This document shows, piece by piece, positions 1 through 30,246 of a stretch of 64,000 bases of DNA. Below the pieces are notes generated by a model. It made no database searches and was not told where the DNA came from. It worked only from the letters and a program-made list of their open reading frames with translations. This DNA is from Litomosoides sigmodontis (Eukaryota > Nematoda > Chromadorea > Rhabditida > Onchocercidae): the NCBI GenBank assembly GCA_963070105.1, contig OY718808.1, forward strand, positions 8,313,898 through 8,377,897, written 5' to 3'. Both the position numbers and the translations under genes were made by a program. Every line of letters begins with the position of its first letter. Position 1 is the first letter of the stretch.

Positions 1-1189
1 GGATGAATTTCAAATGGATGATGTGTTCGGAAAAAGAGGAAAAAAAAATTTCTTAAAATTTCGCCACAAAATTCCACACCGAAAACATTTCATTCACTCA
101 ACAATGCGGCGAAATCGGTCGATTGTGAATTTCACCTTTCTCTCAGACAAATTAGGCCACTGATCGTAATTTCCATTATGACTTTTCATTGTTCGCTGCC
201 ACTGACGGCGTATCACTTTGCTACCTTCTTATGCAAATTTTTTAATGCGTTGTAAATATGTCGAAGTGAGAATATAAATAATAAATTTACATTTCAAATA
301 TTTGCCACAATATGTTAACGTTGCACATTCATTTATTAGTAATGCAAAATTAATTGTTTACACTGACCAGTGAATTTTGAATGATTATCATTATTGTTAG
401 CAATTCATCCGAAATATTAATTTCTTTTTCGTCAATTGTACTTTATAATTTATTTGATTTTTCGTTTTCTCTTCCTCAAATTCAAATTTTCATTGTTTAT
501 TTGCTCCACTTGCTACAGAGAAAATTTTTAACTTTTCCAAACGCTTATCTTTTACTTTCACCGCGTGTTGTTGTTGTGTAAGATTGAACCTATGTAAATG
601 TAACGATCAAATAACTGCACGTTCATGAAAATTTTTCACAAAAATCTTTTGCGAACATTTACTGTTTGACTAACCCATTTTTTAAACTAAACATAAATCT
701 AAACAAATTTAAACAAAAAATAAAAAAGAAACGAAAAAAAAAACAACGCACTTTTCTTCCAAAATATTCCCCAATTCTTTCGAGATTTCTTTTCTTTTCT
801 TTCATTCATTTCACTAATTTTTCAGAATGTCAATTTTTGCATAATTATTGCTATTTGCAATGATATTCTCCAATTCAATACTTCATAAATGGCATATATT
901 TTAATGAAATAAAAAATATTTTAAGAAGGAAAAAAAAATTTTTTTTAAATGTTTCACCAAATTTTTCATTTAACGTTTAGGCTTATTGCAGAAAAAGAAA
1001 AGCCATCCCTTACAACTACGTCTCAAATAATTCACAAATTCAAACGCAAAAGGGTCAAAGTGTGGTCGCTATGATATTTTGTTTACAAAATGTCATGCGA
1101 TGTAGATGCATTGAAATTGCTTGAATAAACAATCGAAGTGCAATTGTTTCGACCAATCTCTTTCACTTTTGTAAACTTTCTCCTTCACA

Positions 1190-1242
1190 CACAACACACA
1201 CACACACTCTCTCTCTCACTCCCTCTCCCTCTATTCCATCAT
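1190..1242. repeat. CA/CT-rich simple repeat
   Basis: A short run of CA units passes directly into CT units and a pyrimidine-only tail. It is low-complexity DNA with no coding meaning. Confidence 0.6.
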
Positions 1243-2266
1243 TCTGTACCTTAAAATAAGTATATTTGAAGAATTTTATTTACTAATTGCCACAATTACC
1301 TTTAAATAGTTGTCAGTTAAAATTGTAATGTAAAAGTAAAAGTTACAATTCTTTTCAATTTTTCATTTTTTTTTGTAAAATGAACTGAATGGAAAATTAA
1401 AGGAAACCTTTGAATTTTTTTTTCAAATTTCCTTAATTTCCTTAATAGCCTAAGTGCTTTAAATTAATTTAAAAAGTTAGCACAACTTTTGGCATAATTT
1501 CGTTCCAATTGAATTTCCAAAAATAATGATTTGTATAATTTCTTTTCTCAAAAAAATGTTTTTTTTTTTCAAATTTATGAAAAAGGAAGCTATGCGTTAG
1601 AACTATTGTTTCTTACAGTTTTCATTTTCTCCCAACATTTTTTCCATAGAAAATAAAATTTTTAATTTTCATTCATCTAAAATAATCGCTTTCGCCTTTC
1701 GATATTCCACATTTCGTCCGTTGTGAAAACTTCAAATTTTCCATTGTAAGTAAAAATGAATTTTGCAATATCAATGATGTGCTGTCGTAGTTTTACCGTT
1801 CCATCCGAGATATTCTGCTGAATTTTCAGCTAAAAACTTAAAATTAAGCTGAGTTGGGGAATTTCAAGGTCTACTTTATCACGGAGAATACTTAAGACCG
1901 CTTAACGCTATGATTTATTTCACCTCAGCCAGTTCATCTTTAACCAAAATTTAGGACGCGGAATAATTTGTGCATTTGAATTTGTGCAGTAACGATCAGT
2001 TTTCTTTTTTTCCCTCTTCTCTACTCCCTCTCTCTCCTTCTCCCATCACTCTCCCCCTCTCCCATTTTCAGCTCTTTTCCTTTTCCAAGAAATTCTTCTG
2101 CTCAAAAAGATATATAAATTTTACATTTGGTGTTAGTAGGCTTTTTGCTCTCTCTTCTTAAACTGTCTTTTCGTGATGAGTTATTGAATTGCTTCGAGTG
2201 GAGTGGTAGTGTTAAGTTAATTTAATTTTTGTCCAAAATTTTCACTATGTATGGCATACGTCCCAG

Positions 2267-2764
<498 letters not shown>

Positions 2765-3312
2765 TCACTTCTCACTTCAACAGAAGCTTCGTCGGTAGCT
2801 TTATCTTTGCTTCACTTTTTTTGTTTCATTGCATCGACAAAGTATGAGATCGTGTGAAAAAGATTTCATTTTTAGATTTAATTTTAATATTTATGCAACA
2901 AGTTGCTATTTGTGTAAATAGGATTTGATTTTAATTTTTTTTAAAATAATGTATGAATCTTTCCAACCTTTTTTTGTTAAATAGAATTCACCGATCTGTT
3001 CTTTGAAGTTTAGAAGTTATCTTTATTTTACGATCGCTTTTTTCCTTTGATGTTGCCGATTTTCTTGTCATTTTTTTCATACACAGAAACATGCACTTTT
3101 TATTTTTGGGTGATATTCGCAAACCGAAATAAGTTAGCTAGCAAACTTTCATTTTATTTGAATAATTAAAATTATTCTAACTTTATGTGAGGTAAATTAG
3201 CAAAAGGGCAAATAATTCTTTCGGTCACTTCAAATAATTTTAGGATATGTAACTTCTCTTTTTTCTCGTGTTTTTTTTAAAATGGTACTACTGTTTTTTT
3301 TTAAATTCAACT

Positions 3313-3316
<4 letters not shown>

Positions 3317-3344
<28 letters not shown>
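3317..3344. repeat. (AT)14 microsatellite
   Basis: Uninterrupted AT dinucleotide run of 28 bp in the non-coding flank. Confidence 0.9.
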
Positions 3345-3347
<3 letters not shown>

Positions 3348-4512
3348 CGTAATTTTTACTTTAAACCTATTTTTATCACTGATTTAATTTATGACTTCAT
3401 TTTCACTTTTGTACGTATATAAGAAAAGATAGAAAAGAACAGAGCACAAATCGTTTTCATTCAATTTTCAAAATTACCTGTCTTCTGTAATACTGAAATA
3501 TTCTAAGCGGTAGACTAGAATTAGATTTAAGTGAAAAATGAGGGAGTGAACGTTGCACCCTTGAATACTCATGCTTAGGTGTCTAATTAACCTTTTGAAA
3601 GAGCTAATAATTGTGGCAAATGCGAATAGTGTAAAAGTTTGACTTTTTTTAATTTCGATTATATCTCCTGGAATTTTAATTGAAAATATTTCTTCATAAT
3701 TTATTGAAATTTGCCTTCCCTCCAAGAGACAGACCACAATGACTTGAGCGTTGTTACGTTGCAGGGAGGAGAGTTTGTGGAGAGGAATTTGGTTGGGATG
3801 AAAGCTCGTCGATGTCATTAAATAATATCTGAAAGTTTGACAACGTAGTAGTTCCGGAGGTAAAGCGATTACTACTGATTACGGCAGTGGCTCTTCCTGC
3901 GATCACACTTCTTAGACATGCGGTGACGTGACTGGTTCGAGTACGAGTGGTTGAGTTGAGTTGTCTAGACTTGTGAATTTCATAACACAAGTGAAGATTT
4001 GAAAATATCAAAGGGAGCGTGTTCTTTGCTCAGGCTTGAAATTGCCATTGTGAAGCAAGGATAATTAGATTTCACTACCTATTATTAGTAACACTTCCCA
4101 TGGATATTATGATAGCCTGAAATTCTAGCGCAGGAAAGCTACGTGAACAAAGTTCACATCCATCGTACGTTTTGCACACGAACTGTGAGCTATGTGATGC
4201 GAACGAGGGTTGTTTAACTTAGCGTTTGATGAGTAAGCAATTGTTCATTTGGTATGTTTCTCGATGTGAGAATATTTTAGTAACGATGTTTGTTTTAGGA
4301 TGAAATTGAAAATTGCATTTAGCAAATTATTTATTACAAGTGATAATTTAATAATTGATAACTTAGGAAGTATGCTGATTTACAATACAATCCTAAATTT
4401 TACTTCATTTTTTAAGTGACGCCAAGTATTGCTGTACGTTTAATTACCGGATTTTTGAGATTAGCTGATAGCCACATTTATTGCAAATGATAGTGTTACG
4501 ATAGGACTGATA

Positions 4513-4554
4513 TGGTCTCGAGAAACAGGAGAATGGTCTCGAGAAACAGGAGAA
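4513..4554. repeat. Tandem duplication of a 21-bp unit
   Basis: Two identical adjacent copies of a 21-bp unit beginning TGGTCTCGAG and ending GGAGAA. It is a recent local duplication in non-coding DNA. Confidence 0.85.
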
Positions 4555-5119
4555 TAGAAAAGAGAAGAAAATTGATTCATCCGTAAATTGAATTAATTTC
4601 AAAGAAAAAAACTTTTTTTTTTTTTGTTTTTTGATAAATGAAGAATGAAAAGATTGATGAAATTAGCTAGCAGTGAGAAGAAAAGAAACGAAAACAAAGG
4701 AGAAAAGGGAATTTCTCTCCATCATACAAATGATTGTCCTTGAACGAATTTCAGTTTATTTTTGGATTTCCATTTCTGAATTCAGCAATTTTTTGCATTT
4801 AAAATTTATAACGTTGGATGATTTTACTAATTTTAGCTCTTTCAAAAGTTAACTTTCCCACTTTGGTATTAGTTGTGTAACATTGGATGAATTGAAAGCA
4901 ATTTTTCCACAGTAATTCAAGGTCACTTTTTGAAATTTCTATCCTTCTATTGTTCAGCTGCTCCTACTCGTCCTCAGAAGATTCCATTCCACAAGTTACT
5001 CTGTAAATAATTTCATTTCAAACTATCCTTCACTAATGCCACAACCGTAGCTAGTAGGGCTAGCTCATCCATCGCTAAACATCGACAGCACAAGTTGACG
5101 AGTTGAGTTGCAGCTACTG

Positions 5120-5163
5120 CACTACCTGTACAGCCTCACAGCACTACCTGTACAGCCTCACAG
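5120..5163. repeat. Tandem duplication of a 22-bp unit
   Basis: Two exact copies of a 22-bp unit beginning CACTACCTGT and ending CCTCACAG. It lies about 630 bp upstream of the myosin start codon. Confidence 0.85.
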
Positions 5164-5791
5164 TGTTTGGATATCGTTACAATCCATTCACGAAATTGTT
5201 CATTATAATCTCTTCCCTCTCTCTCTCTCTCATACCGCTCTCAATTCTCGGAATGCTAGTGCTCTAAGTGTACCGACTCCTGTTACGTCCACAACAGCCT
5301 GGTCACTTTTCAATTTATCATCTAGTGAAACACAAAAGGGTACTTGGAATTATACTTCTTACCTTACTCACCTCACTCTTCCTTACTACTCATAAATCTT
5401 ACCAACTAATTATAGGTTTTAATTTAATTTATTCCACCTGTATTATCACATTTTCTTATAATTTAATTCCCTTTTTTCCAGTTTCTGCTCATCAACTTTA
5501 TCGCTGTACTAATGTAATGGATGTGATGTAGCAGTGATAATGTGATATTTTTCCATTAATTTACATCAAAATATCACCAAGTGGCAATTAATCATCACTT
5601 ATTCACCTCCCTCTTTATATACATATAAATTTAAAGCTTATAGATTTTGGCATTATTTCAAACGAGATCAAACTACTAGTAGGACCCCGCACACACGCAC
5701 ACGTACGTATCATTCTATTCGTCAAATCTCACTTCATTCTTCGTAATTATTTCTCACTCGACTGACTTCAACGAAAAAGCAATTTGCGGCG

Positions 5792-22908
<17,117 letters not shown>

Positions 22909-24517
22909 GATTTCTGAGTCAGTTGCACTTAAAAAGATAATTGCATATTTTAGATACAAATTATAATGCATAGTTTTGGGTGAATGTAATTCACCGATAA
23001 ATTTTATGAGTTTATTAAATTATGAATTACTTCCACTTTCTTGTATGCTTTTATATGTCTGTTGATACCTATTGAAGAATTCCTGCAGTAGATTAATTGA
23101 TTGTTTCAATTACTGCTTCTTTATTGTATGTGTAATTTTATGCTTGAAATTAATTGTAGCATTTTGTTGCTACCAGCTAGAAAGTGGACCATGTAGTTTT
23201 GTCACACTTGTAAATAATTTTTGGTGAGTTTTCAAACGTGGAATCTTGGTTCTTTTTCTTTGATCTTGAAGTGTCTTATCGAAGTACTTGATTGAATTGT
23301 ACAAACACAGAGAGCAAAATTTGAAATACATTGCAAAGTAACGTTCTTGTTGATACGTACATTGCAGTAACAGACTAGTAATGGTGCCACTTAAAGCGCT
23401 GAAGAGAAAATGCAAACTTTTTTCTGTTAGCATCACACGTCTAAAAATGGAAGTTATTCTCCAATTAAAAAAAAAAAACTTCAGCTTAAGACTGGTGTTG
23501 CTGTCGTTTCAAGTGATGTTCCAACAACTCCGATTTATTGTACCGGAGGCACAATTCTCGACGTCTTAACTTGGTAGAATACCACTTATATTTAAAGAAA
23601 AATAAATAGCATTTATCTTTAATTTATTATATTTAAGTGATGATTCAAGACAACTTCACATAATTAAGTGTGCCGGTACTGAAAGACCTCACAGATGCAC
23701 ATACATATATTATTAAATAAAAAAAATACAAGTTCCATACAGTTAGGGACAGAACTCATGATAGACTCATTTGTTCATCAGAAGCACACTGTGTATCTCC
23801 GGTTTTCGAAATTAGAAGAGCTAAAGTACGGCAGATTTCACTGCATTACTTAGACTTCATCAAGTCAAATGTAATTCTCAAATTTGTGATTATTACTTAA
23901 AATCAGTAAGAATCAGTAAGTGAATCTCATGAACTGATTATCTTCAAAGCATTGGAATGCAGAAATGTTCTGGACAAACGTGTATTTACGACGACAATCA
24001 TACGGTCACTTCAACAGATTCCATTCCTTGGACAGATCCCACGTGACCGATGCGAGTCCATGCGCACCCTGCGAGCGCAGAATCCCATCAACAACACCAC
24101 CATCCATCACTGCGTCGCCATCAACTGTGGGCCGCTCAGGCTTCACACACTCTCCGCGACTCACTCACTTCTCGGCTCTCTCACCAATTAACATGCTGCC
24201 TTCACGAGGACACCAAAAATTTCCACGATCTGATTGGATTGAGAGAAAACGACGTCCACTAATGGGTATTCTTGAGAGTTGAAATTCATGGTGGTATTGT
24301 TAGTTGGTGCTACTGGCGATGATCGATGTTAGCTTGCGATCTTAACATACTTAGATTGCCCCTTAATTTCATAGTATCGTAGTGTTGACAGACTTGTTCG
24401 TCCAACGCTATTTGAATGCACGAATTCTCAACGTTGTTAAAAGTTAAAAAAAGTCGTGCATAGCTAATCTACGTACTCTTATAATTGTTGTGACTTAATA
24501 ACGAATTTTTAAATTTA
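22909..24517. other. Intergenic region, myosin V 3' side to HAD gene
   Basis: This is 1.6 kb between two genes on the same strand. Most is AT-rich and presumably holds the myosin 3' UTR; the only clear AATAAA is at 23601-23606, about 690 bp after the stop. The part at 23950-24285 is clearly richer in G+C and is open in several frames at once. No recognised gene. Confidence 0.5.
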
Positions 24518-24522
24518 TTCAG
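24510..24522 (+). promoter_or_regulatory. Candidate trans-splice (SL) acceptor of the HAD gene
   Basis: An AT-rich tract ends in TTTATTCAG 19 nt before the start codon at 24542. An acceptor with no exon upstream and a very short leader is typical of nematode spliced-leader addition. No cDNA evidence is available. Confidence 0.5.
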
Positions 24523-24541
24523 ACAATTTCGTCACGTCAAG

Positions 24542-26583
24542 ATGGCATCTTCCGGGCGCATTGCAGTACTAATTGACCTATCTGGAACACTTCACATTGA
24601 AGATGTTTGTGTCTCTGGAGCAGCAGCAGCTCTACAACGATTGAGGCGCAATCCTCGTTATGCTATCAAATTTGTCACGAACACAACGAAGGTATTGTAT
24701 TTTTTGATGATACAAAAGTATATTTTTGATTACACTTCTTTAATACGGGAATATCTTTAGGATTAAAGTACTTCATCGCTTTCAACTTCGTCTATTTTAA
24801 ACAGATTGATTTCAAACATTAAAGCCTGCTCTGCTAAATTTCATAAAATTTTTACTGAGCATTTTCAAGTATGAAATACGTGTAATTTGTTTATTTCATC
24901 TCTATGATTTTTTTTTTGTTAAGTTTGTGCAATCTTTTCAGTTGTTGACACCTCGTAGTTTATCGCTGTCTAATTGCTATTGTAAGAGATGCTAATAATG
25001 AGACCATGGTGCTCATTTTTTACCGTAGGCTTTCATTTTAAGACTGCAGCCTCTGTTTTTTTAGCCTTGGAAAACTAGTCTAGGACAGAAATTGAGTCAA
25101 GAAGTTTGTAACTGCCGTTTGAGTTTGATTTCGCTTTTGTTCAGGAATCAACGGATCGACTCTATGAACGCCTTACAAGGCTTGGGTTGGAAATTGCGCG
25201 GTCGGAATTATTTACTTCACTTACTGCGGCTAAACATCTCATAAAAAGGGACAACTTACGGCCAATATTATTTCTTGAAAATGCTGCAGTTGAAGATTTT
25301 GCAGGTAGACATTGTCAAATGCTTTATTTGGTTCTGTGTAAATTAGTAAAACGTAAATTAACGTAAATTAATTTGCTATTTTTTTTCATTTTAGTAGTGT
25401 AGAAGTAAGGTTGCATTCTTCATCTCACTGTTTGTGTACTAAATATTAAGATATTGCCTAAATGACTCTAAATCTGTTTAAATGACTAAAATTTATTGTA
25501 AGTTCACTCACCGGTGATATGGTCTAGATGTGAATGTGGATATTAAGAAACCAAACGCGGTAGTTGTTGGATTTGCTCCCTCAAAATTCAATTTTACATC
25601 TTTGAATGAAGCATTTCGGTTGCTGCTGGACGGTGCGAAATTGATTGCCATTCATAAAGGACGATATTTCAAACAAAAAGACGGTTTGTCACTGGGACCG
25701 GGTCCTTTCATAGAAGCGCTTGAATATGCCGCCGGTGTTGAAGTAATTCTTTCTCAATAACAATTCGTCTTCTTAGATTCAAGTTATTTTCCAAATCAAT
25801 TTATAAAATATTAATTTATCTTCTAATTTTTTTTATAATTTTTTTATCATTATTTTTTTTATGAAATAAAAAAAAAGAATCGCCGACGTGATTTATATAA
25901 ATTACACTGGAAATATATATTTTTTAGTCTCAAGTGGTTGGTAAACCGGAACGTGCATTCTTTTTATCGGCTTTAGCTAGTACTGATAATTCTTTGACGC
26001 CGCAGCAAGCTATAATGATTGGTGACGATGTTCGAGATGATGTTCTTGGAGCTATTAATGCTGGAATGCGTGCGATCCTTGTTAAATTTGGCAAATATTG
26101 TTCAGGTTTCTATAGCTTCTGTTCTATCTTAATTTTATTTTGATGTAACCATGGTCATACACATCCACAAATCCACAATTTGGATACAAATTGCCAAAAA
26201 CATAGTTTGTTATCTTATGATTACTAAAATATGTACCAAAATTTAACAAAAAAAAACCTTGTGTACGGACACAAGGTATTGAAATTAGAAATCAGCTAGT
26301 GGATTAAACAATGTTTATTGATTTTAGGTAAAACGAAGTAGAATTTAGTCAGCTTCTATTTCCTGTGTGCTCATTTGTTTTATGCTGGTCTTTTTTACAA
26401 ACAAAATTTACGGATTAAAATTGTACGAAGCCGTTGGACTACATTCGTTGTATATTATGCAATTTTGCAAATTTAAAAAATAATTTTATAGGTGATGAGT
26501 TAAAAATACCCGTTGCATCAAGAAATTGTGTGGAAAGTTTTGTCGAAGCAGTTGATTTGATCGAGAAAAATCTTGTGAAATAA
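24542..26583 (+). CDS. HDHD2-like HAD-superfamily hydrolase
   Basis: Haloacid-dehalogenase family protein of the HDHD2/LHPP (C2-capped) branch, 264 aa against about 259 in human HDHD2. Exons: 24542-24691, 25145-25304, 25528-25742, 25928-26105, 26492-26583, all with GT-AG borders and consistent phases. Motif I is [11 protein letters not shown] (residues 11-21), with the nucleophile Asp but Ser where active phosphatases have the second, acid/base Asp; as I recall the family, human HDHD2 shares this. Motif II is FVTNTTK (44-50), motif III is VVGKPE, and motif IV is MIGDDVRDD, which would bind Mg2+. The start was chosen because the frame opens there, motif I lies at the usual distance, and a candidate trans-splice acceptor sits 19 nt upstream. 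The substrate is unknown and the Ser substitution makes classical phosphatase activity doubtful. It lies 1.6 kb downstream of the myosin gene. Confidence 0.93.
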
Positions 26584-26787
26584 TATGTTCAAAGTGTATT
26601 TGGCTCTGATTTTTTAGACGGAAATGGGTATTCATAGGAAATTCACGTAACTGCAAAATCCCGTATTGAGAGGAAATACGTCGGGATTTCGTTGTTGACG
26701 AACTTGGTTCATTTGTTCACTTTCAGAAATAAGTGTATTTATGTATTCAAAAACATGCGTATGAAATGTACTTGACACTCCTTTTTG

Positions 26788-26793
26788 AATAAA
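26788..26793 (+). terminator. Poly(A) signal of the HAD gene
   Basis: AATAAA 205 nt after the stop codon at 26583, followed by a T-rich stretch. Confidence 0.6.
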
Positions 26794-27630
26794 TTTTTTT
26801 TCGATTTCTGTTTAGTGCTTTTATGTATGAAAGACACATCTAAAAGTTGCAGATGAATTTGTAATATGTCAGTTATGTGTTATTAATAATTTCCTTATTT
26901 CCCTCGTCTCGAAAGAGTACTTTATGAAGTCTAGTCGATTGTTAGTTCAATAGGTATGCTTAGTTTCAATGGTGTATATACATAAGGTTGCTTTTTCTTT
27001 CAAGACAACTTTAATTATTACGACGTCATGATCCGGGACAGTCATACAGATTCTTCAATAAGTGCACTGCTGAGACTGCAACAGAAAAATGTTGAAAGGG
27101 TGGTTTTCTACTTATGTAACATAAAACGTCATGTTCCACTATTGGTTGCGTTGGGTCGTAAATTCAGGTATAAAAAACTGAACGATTGTGTTCGAAATAT
27201 TGAAGTTGTTGATGGCTTGATGGGTTTCGATGATGTCACCTTTCTCAATCCTAACCGTCATCAAACAGCAATCACACTTTGGATTACGGTTAAAAGTGAC
27301 TAGTTTCAGAGTTTTGAAGATCAAATTTCCAATGAAAATTTCGGTCTTTTTTTTAGTTATCGCATTTTTTACTTTTAACAGTAGCAAATAGCAGTGAATT
27401 TACAAGGCGAATTTTTAAATTCATTCTTCCATACGATTTTGCTAAACAATCATGGAATTTCTACATACAATTGAAGATTTTTTAGTTTTTGAGCCTATAA
27501 TTCAATCGATGAAATGATGCTGGTAAGCGATAAAAAGATAATTCTGTAACATTACAACGAAAGAGGGGGCACAAATGCGCCATCATGCTGCTGCTGCTGC
27601 TAACTTAATTTCATCATTTCGAAGTGCGAA
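26794..27630. other. Convergent intergenic region, HAD gene to kinase
   Basis: The two flanking genes converge here. A 91-codon open frame on the plus strand at 27028-27303 has an even amino-acid composition but no recognised family and no supporting splice or poly(A) signal that I can see. A short (GCT)n-like run occurs near 27587. Confidence 0.45.
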
Positions 27631-29882
27631 TCATTTCTTACGCGCTGTTTCCTCCCAATCATATGGATCGGTCAGTTTGCAATCACAAATCACTGATGAC
27701 TGAAATTTGCATACAATCATAACTAGAAGACCGATCGTACATTTGCTTCATCAAGACACAGTGCGCTCCCTCACCTTACTATAAACTCATTCAACTTCTT
27801 TCTTGCAAATTGCTCTCACTGAGGTAAGTGGTAATAATGTAAAAGTAATTTGCACTTACCTTAATTTATTTGAATTAGAGATGAGAGTGAACAAAATGAA
27901 GCACATTCCATTGCGACATTTAATAAAACCTAGGAATGAAGGAGTTTGGGAAAAATGTACCGTTTTCAATAACTCATATATGTATGAATAATCGACACGA
28001 TCTTCATAATGCAGCGAATCGATGTACTCTAAAATTTTCCCGAACTCTTCCTTGCATTTTATTCCATAGAGCAGCTTCTCACGATTTGTTCGACTTTCTT
28101 CCTTCGCCCTCATAACTTCATTCTTATCCGATATTTTCCTCCATGGTAAGCCTTAAATTTAATTTCAAGCTAGAAATGACTTATTGAAGTTACAATTGGC
28201 GAAGTGCACGCAAGTGACAGTTGATAGAAGCTGTTTTCGAGTGGATACCTGTTACAACGAGAAGATCGAGAAGAAGATAGAACCACGATTCGCAATCATC
28301 TTTTGGGCCTAATTCTTTTCGTTTATGACATGCTATAGGCGCAAATTTCACGGTACCCTTAAAACCAACCGTTACACGAGGTGTTTTAATTTCACCTTTG
28401 TCGTTGAGAATTCGTCGAGCGATGCCAAAATCAAGAATGTAGATCTGAAATTTACCCCTATAATGTTTCTAGGAATTAAAATTAGAATTTACTTTGCTCA
28501 AGTAATGCTGGCTATTTTTCGCCAATTTAAGAATGGAAAGCAACGAACGCATCGTATTTGAACACCAAGACCGGTGGCGTAATTAGCAGGCTTCAAATCT
28601 CGATGAATAAAACCGTGTTTGTGTAGATCCTCTACTGCTTCCAGACATTGTATCGATGCGCCCAAGCCAGTGTGCATTGAGAATACCTATCGGAAATTCA
28701 ACTCATTTCGAATTTCGATTTGCAAGAATTTTGAGTGGTCCAGTGATTTACAAATTTACAAGTGTAGATGGCTAGTTTTTTACATTATCACTGCTATTAA
28801 TTCATTTATTATTATAGTATCAGTTAGTCTCGCAATATTGCGAGCATATCAGATTGGATTTTTGACGTCATCAAAGGTCATGTCTTTTGTCCTCACCTAT
28901 CCCCTGATTTTCTATCACACATTTCAAACTAATTATTTGCGGTGATTAATTAGTCTGCGAAAGCTTCTGCTCACCATTTGTTTTGCAATTACTATTACTG
29001 TATCACGACTGTTCGATATCATAGCTAGAGATAGTGTCTTAATTGCAGTCATGCATATGATAGTCATCGATAGGTACTGTGATTAGATTTAAGCTTATTA
29101 CTTACGGTCAGTCAATCACACGGAATACTGTTAGCATAAAGAGAGTCTAACTGGAATAATTAATACCTTATGCGGTCGTAAAGCTTTAAGATCAGCAAGT
29201 GATTTTCCAACAAGTTGCATAACAAGAAAAAAAAATTTCTCCTTCTTTCCTCGGTCGATAATTTTTGTAAAGTGCGACTTTTCAGCTCGTTCCATTGAGA
29301 CCAATTTCAAAATGGCAATCTGTAGGAAATTTATTGCTGAACTTTTGCATCAATCAATAATTTCATCAACGATCAATAATCGTGGTGATGCAACAGAGAT
29401 TACAATGGAAATGCATATTTTCGGGCTAGGTGGATTTCAAATTTGCTTCCTCTGAGAGCACTTCCATATCAGAACAACGGCAGTGCCACAATTGTGTTGG
29501 AGCAATTAAATTAGCATCAGCTTAATTAATGCATTAAACTATCTATGAAGCAGACAGATGTTACACCTCCATTTTGAGCTTGGAATCTTTGCGTGTCTCA
29601 AGTTTCCGCTCCACTTTCAGGGCATACTCCATGCTTGGATTGTTGGAATCGTGAACTCGATACACCGCTCCGAAACCACCTTCACCGAGTAATTTATCAA
29701 TGGTGTACTTTGCATGAGACGATTCAATCACTGATCCCTAAAAATGCAGGAAACTGCCTGCTCAATGAGTAGTTCACAGTAAATTACAGTAATTTACAGC
29801 TGTCGCGTAGAAGTTAAAAGTAGTAAAAATATCTTCGATTGACCGGTTTGAGACCGAAGTCTTCCTCTTCCTCGCTATCCAT
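27631..29882 (-). CDS. TTBK/CK1-like serine/threonine kinase (worm TTBL type)
   Basis: Single-domain protein kinase of the CK1/tau-tubulin-kinase-like group expanded in nematodes, 318 aa, the usual size. Exons in transcript order: 29844-29882, 29567-29737, 29167-29319, 28549-28686, 28249-28444, 27961-28151, 27631-27699. Gly loop GEGGFG at residues 31-36, ATP-anchoring Lys54 in YALKVE, catalytic loop HRDLKPAN with Asp151, DFGIAR with Asp172, then the family signature KDDCESWFY and GLPWRK, and a C-terminal DPYDWE. All catalytic residues are intact, so it should be active. The N-terminus is acidic (residues 4-8, EEEED is interrupted only by F after it). It is divergent to the MSP-domain gene starting at 30247. 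In C. elegans many members of this group are sperm-enriched, which fits the context, but expression here is inference. Confidence 0.92.
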
Positions 29883-30246
29883 CCTCAATCACAGCAACAA
29901 ACGAAGAAAACTAGAAAGTGTAGCATCGCACTGTCAATATTTTGGACATTTTATAGCCATTCTAATTTGATAATTTACATACTGTACAAATCAATAGCAT
30001 TAAATGAAAAAATTTGACAAAATTCAAATTGCAATTGTTAAATTTTGAAAAAATTCAGGATTTTCGTAGAAAGTTTCTTGCACTTTGTATAAAAACTTAC
30101 TAAATGTGATAATTATGCAAATTTTCAGCTACACTATCATTAAATGTATAAGAAATGTGAATTGTGCCAGAAACGATCATTCCAGTTTCATCCAGTTCAT
30201 TCATTTGGAACTGTTACTTTCGTCCTCCCTTCGTTTACAAAATTTC
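29883..30246. promoter_or_regulatory. Short shared region between divergent kinase and MSP genes
   Basis: Only 364 bp separate the two divergent start codons. A TATA-like TATAAAAA lies near 30088, about 150 bp before the MSP start, and several GATAAT/TGATAA elements are present. This suggests a bidirectional promoter, but no transcription start is visible from sequence alone. Confidence 0.45.

Noticed and set aside
3474..4011. Minus-strand frames of 114 and 85 codons
   Set aside because: No recognisable family, no convincing splice network, composition like neighbouring non-coding DNA.
5108..5531. Two overlapping plus-strand frames of about 90 codons before the myosin gene
   Set aside because: They run across a local tandem duplication and CT repeat, overlap each other in different frames, and lack family resemblance.
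23170..23569. Frames of 88 (minus) and 62 (plus) codons after the myosin stop
   Set aside because: They overlap on opposite strands, have no family match and lie in probable 3' UTR.
30085..30246. Upstream extension of the first MSP exon
   Set aside because: The frame stays open to 30085, but the paralogue's first exon starts at the position matching 30247 and is preceded by an in-frame stop, so the shorter start was chosen.
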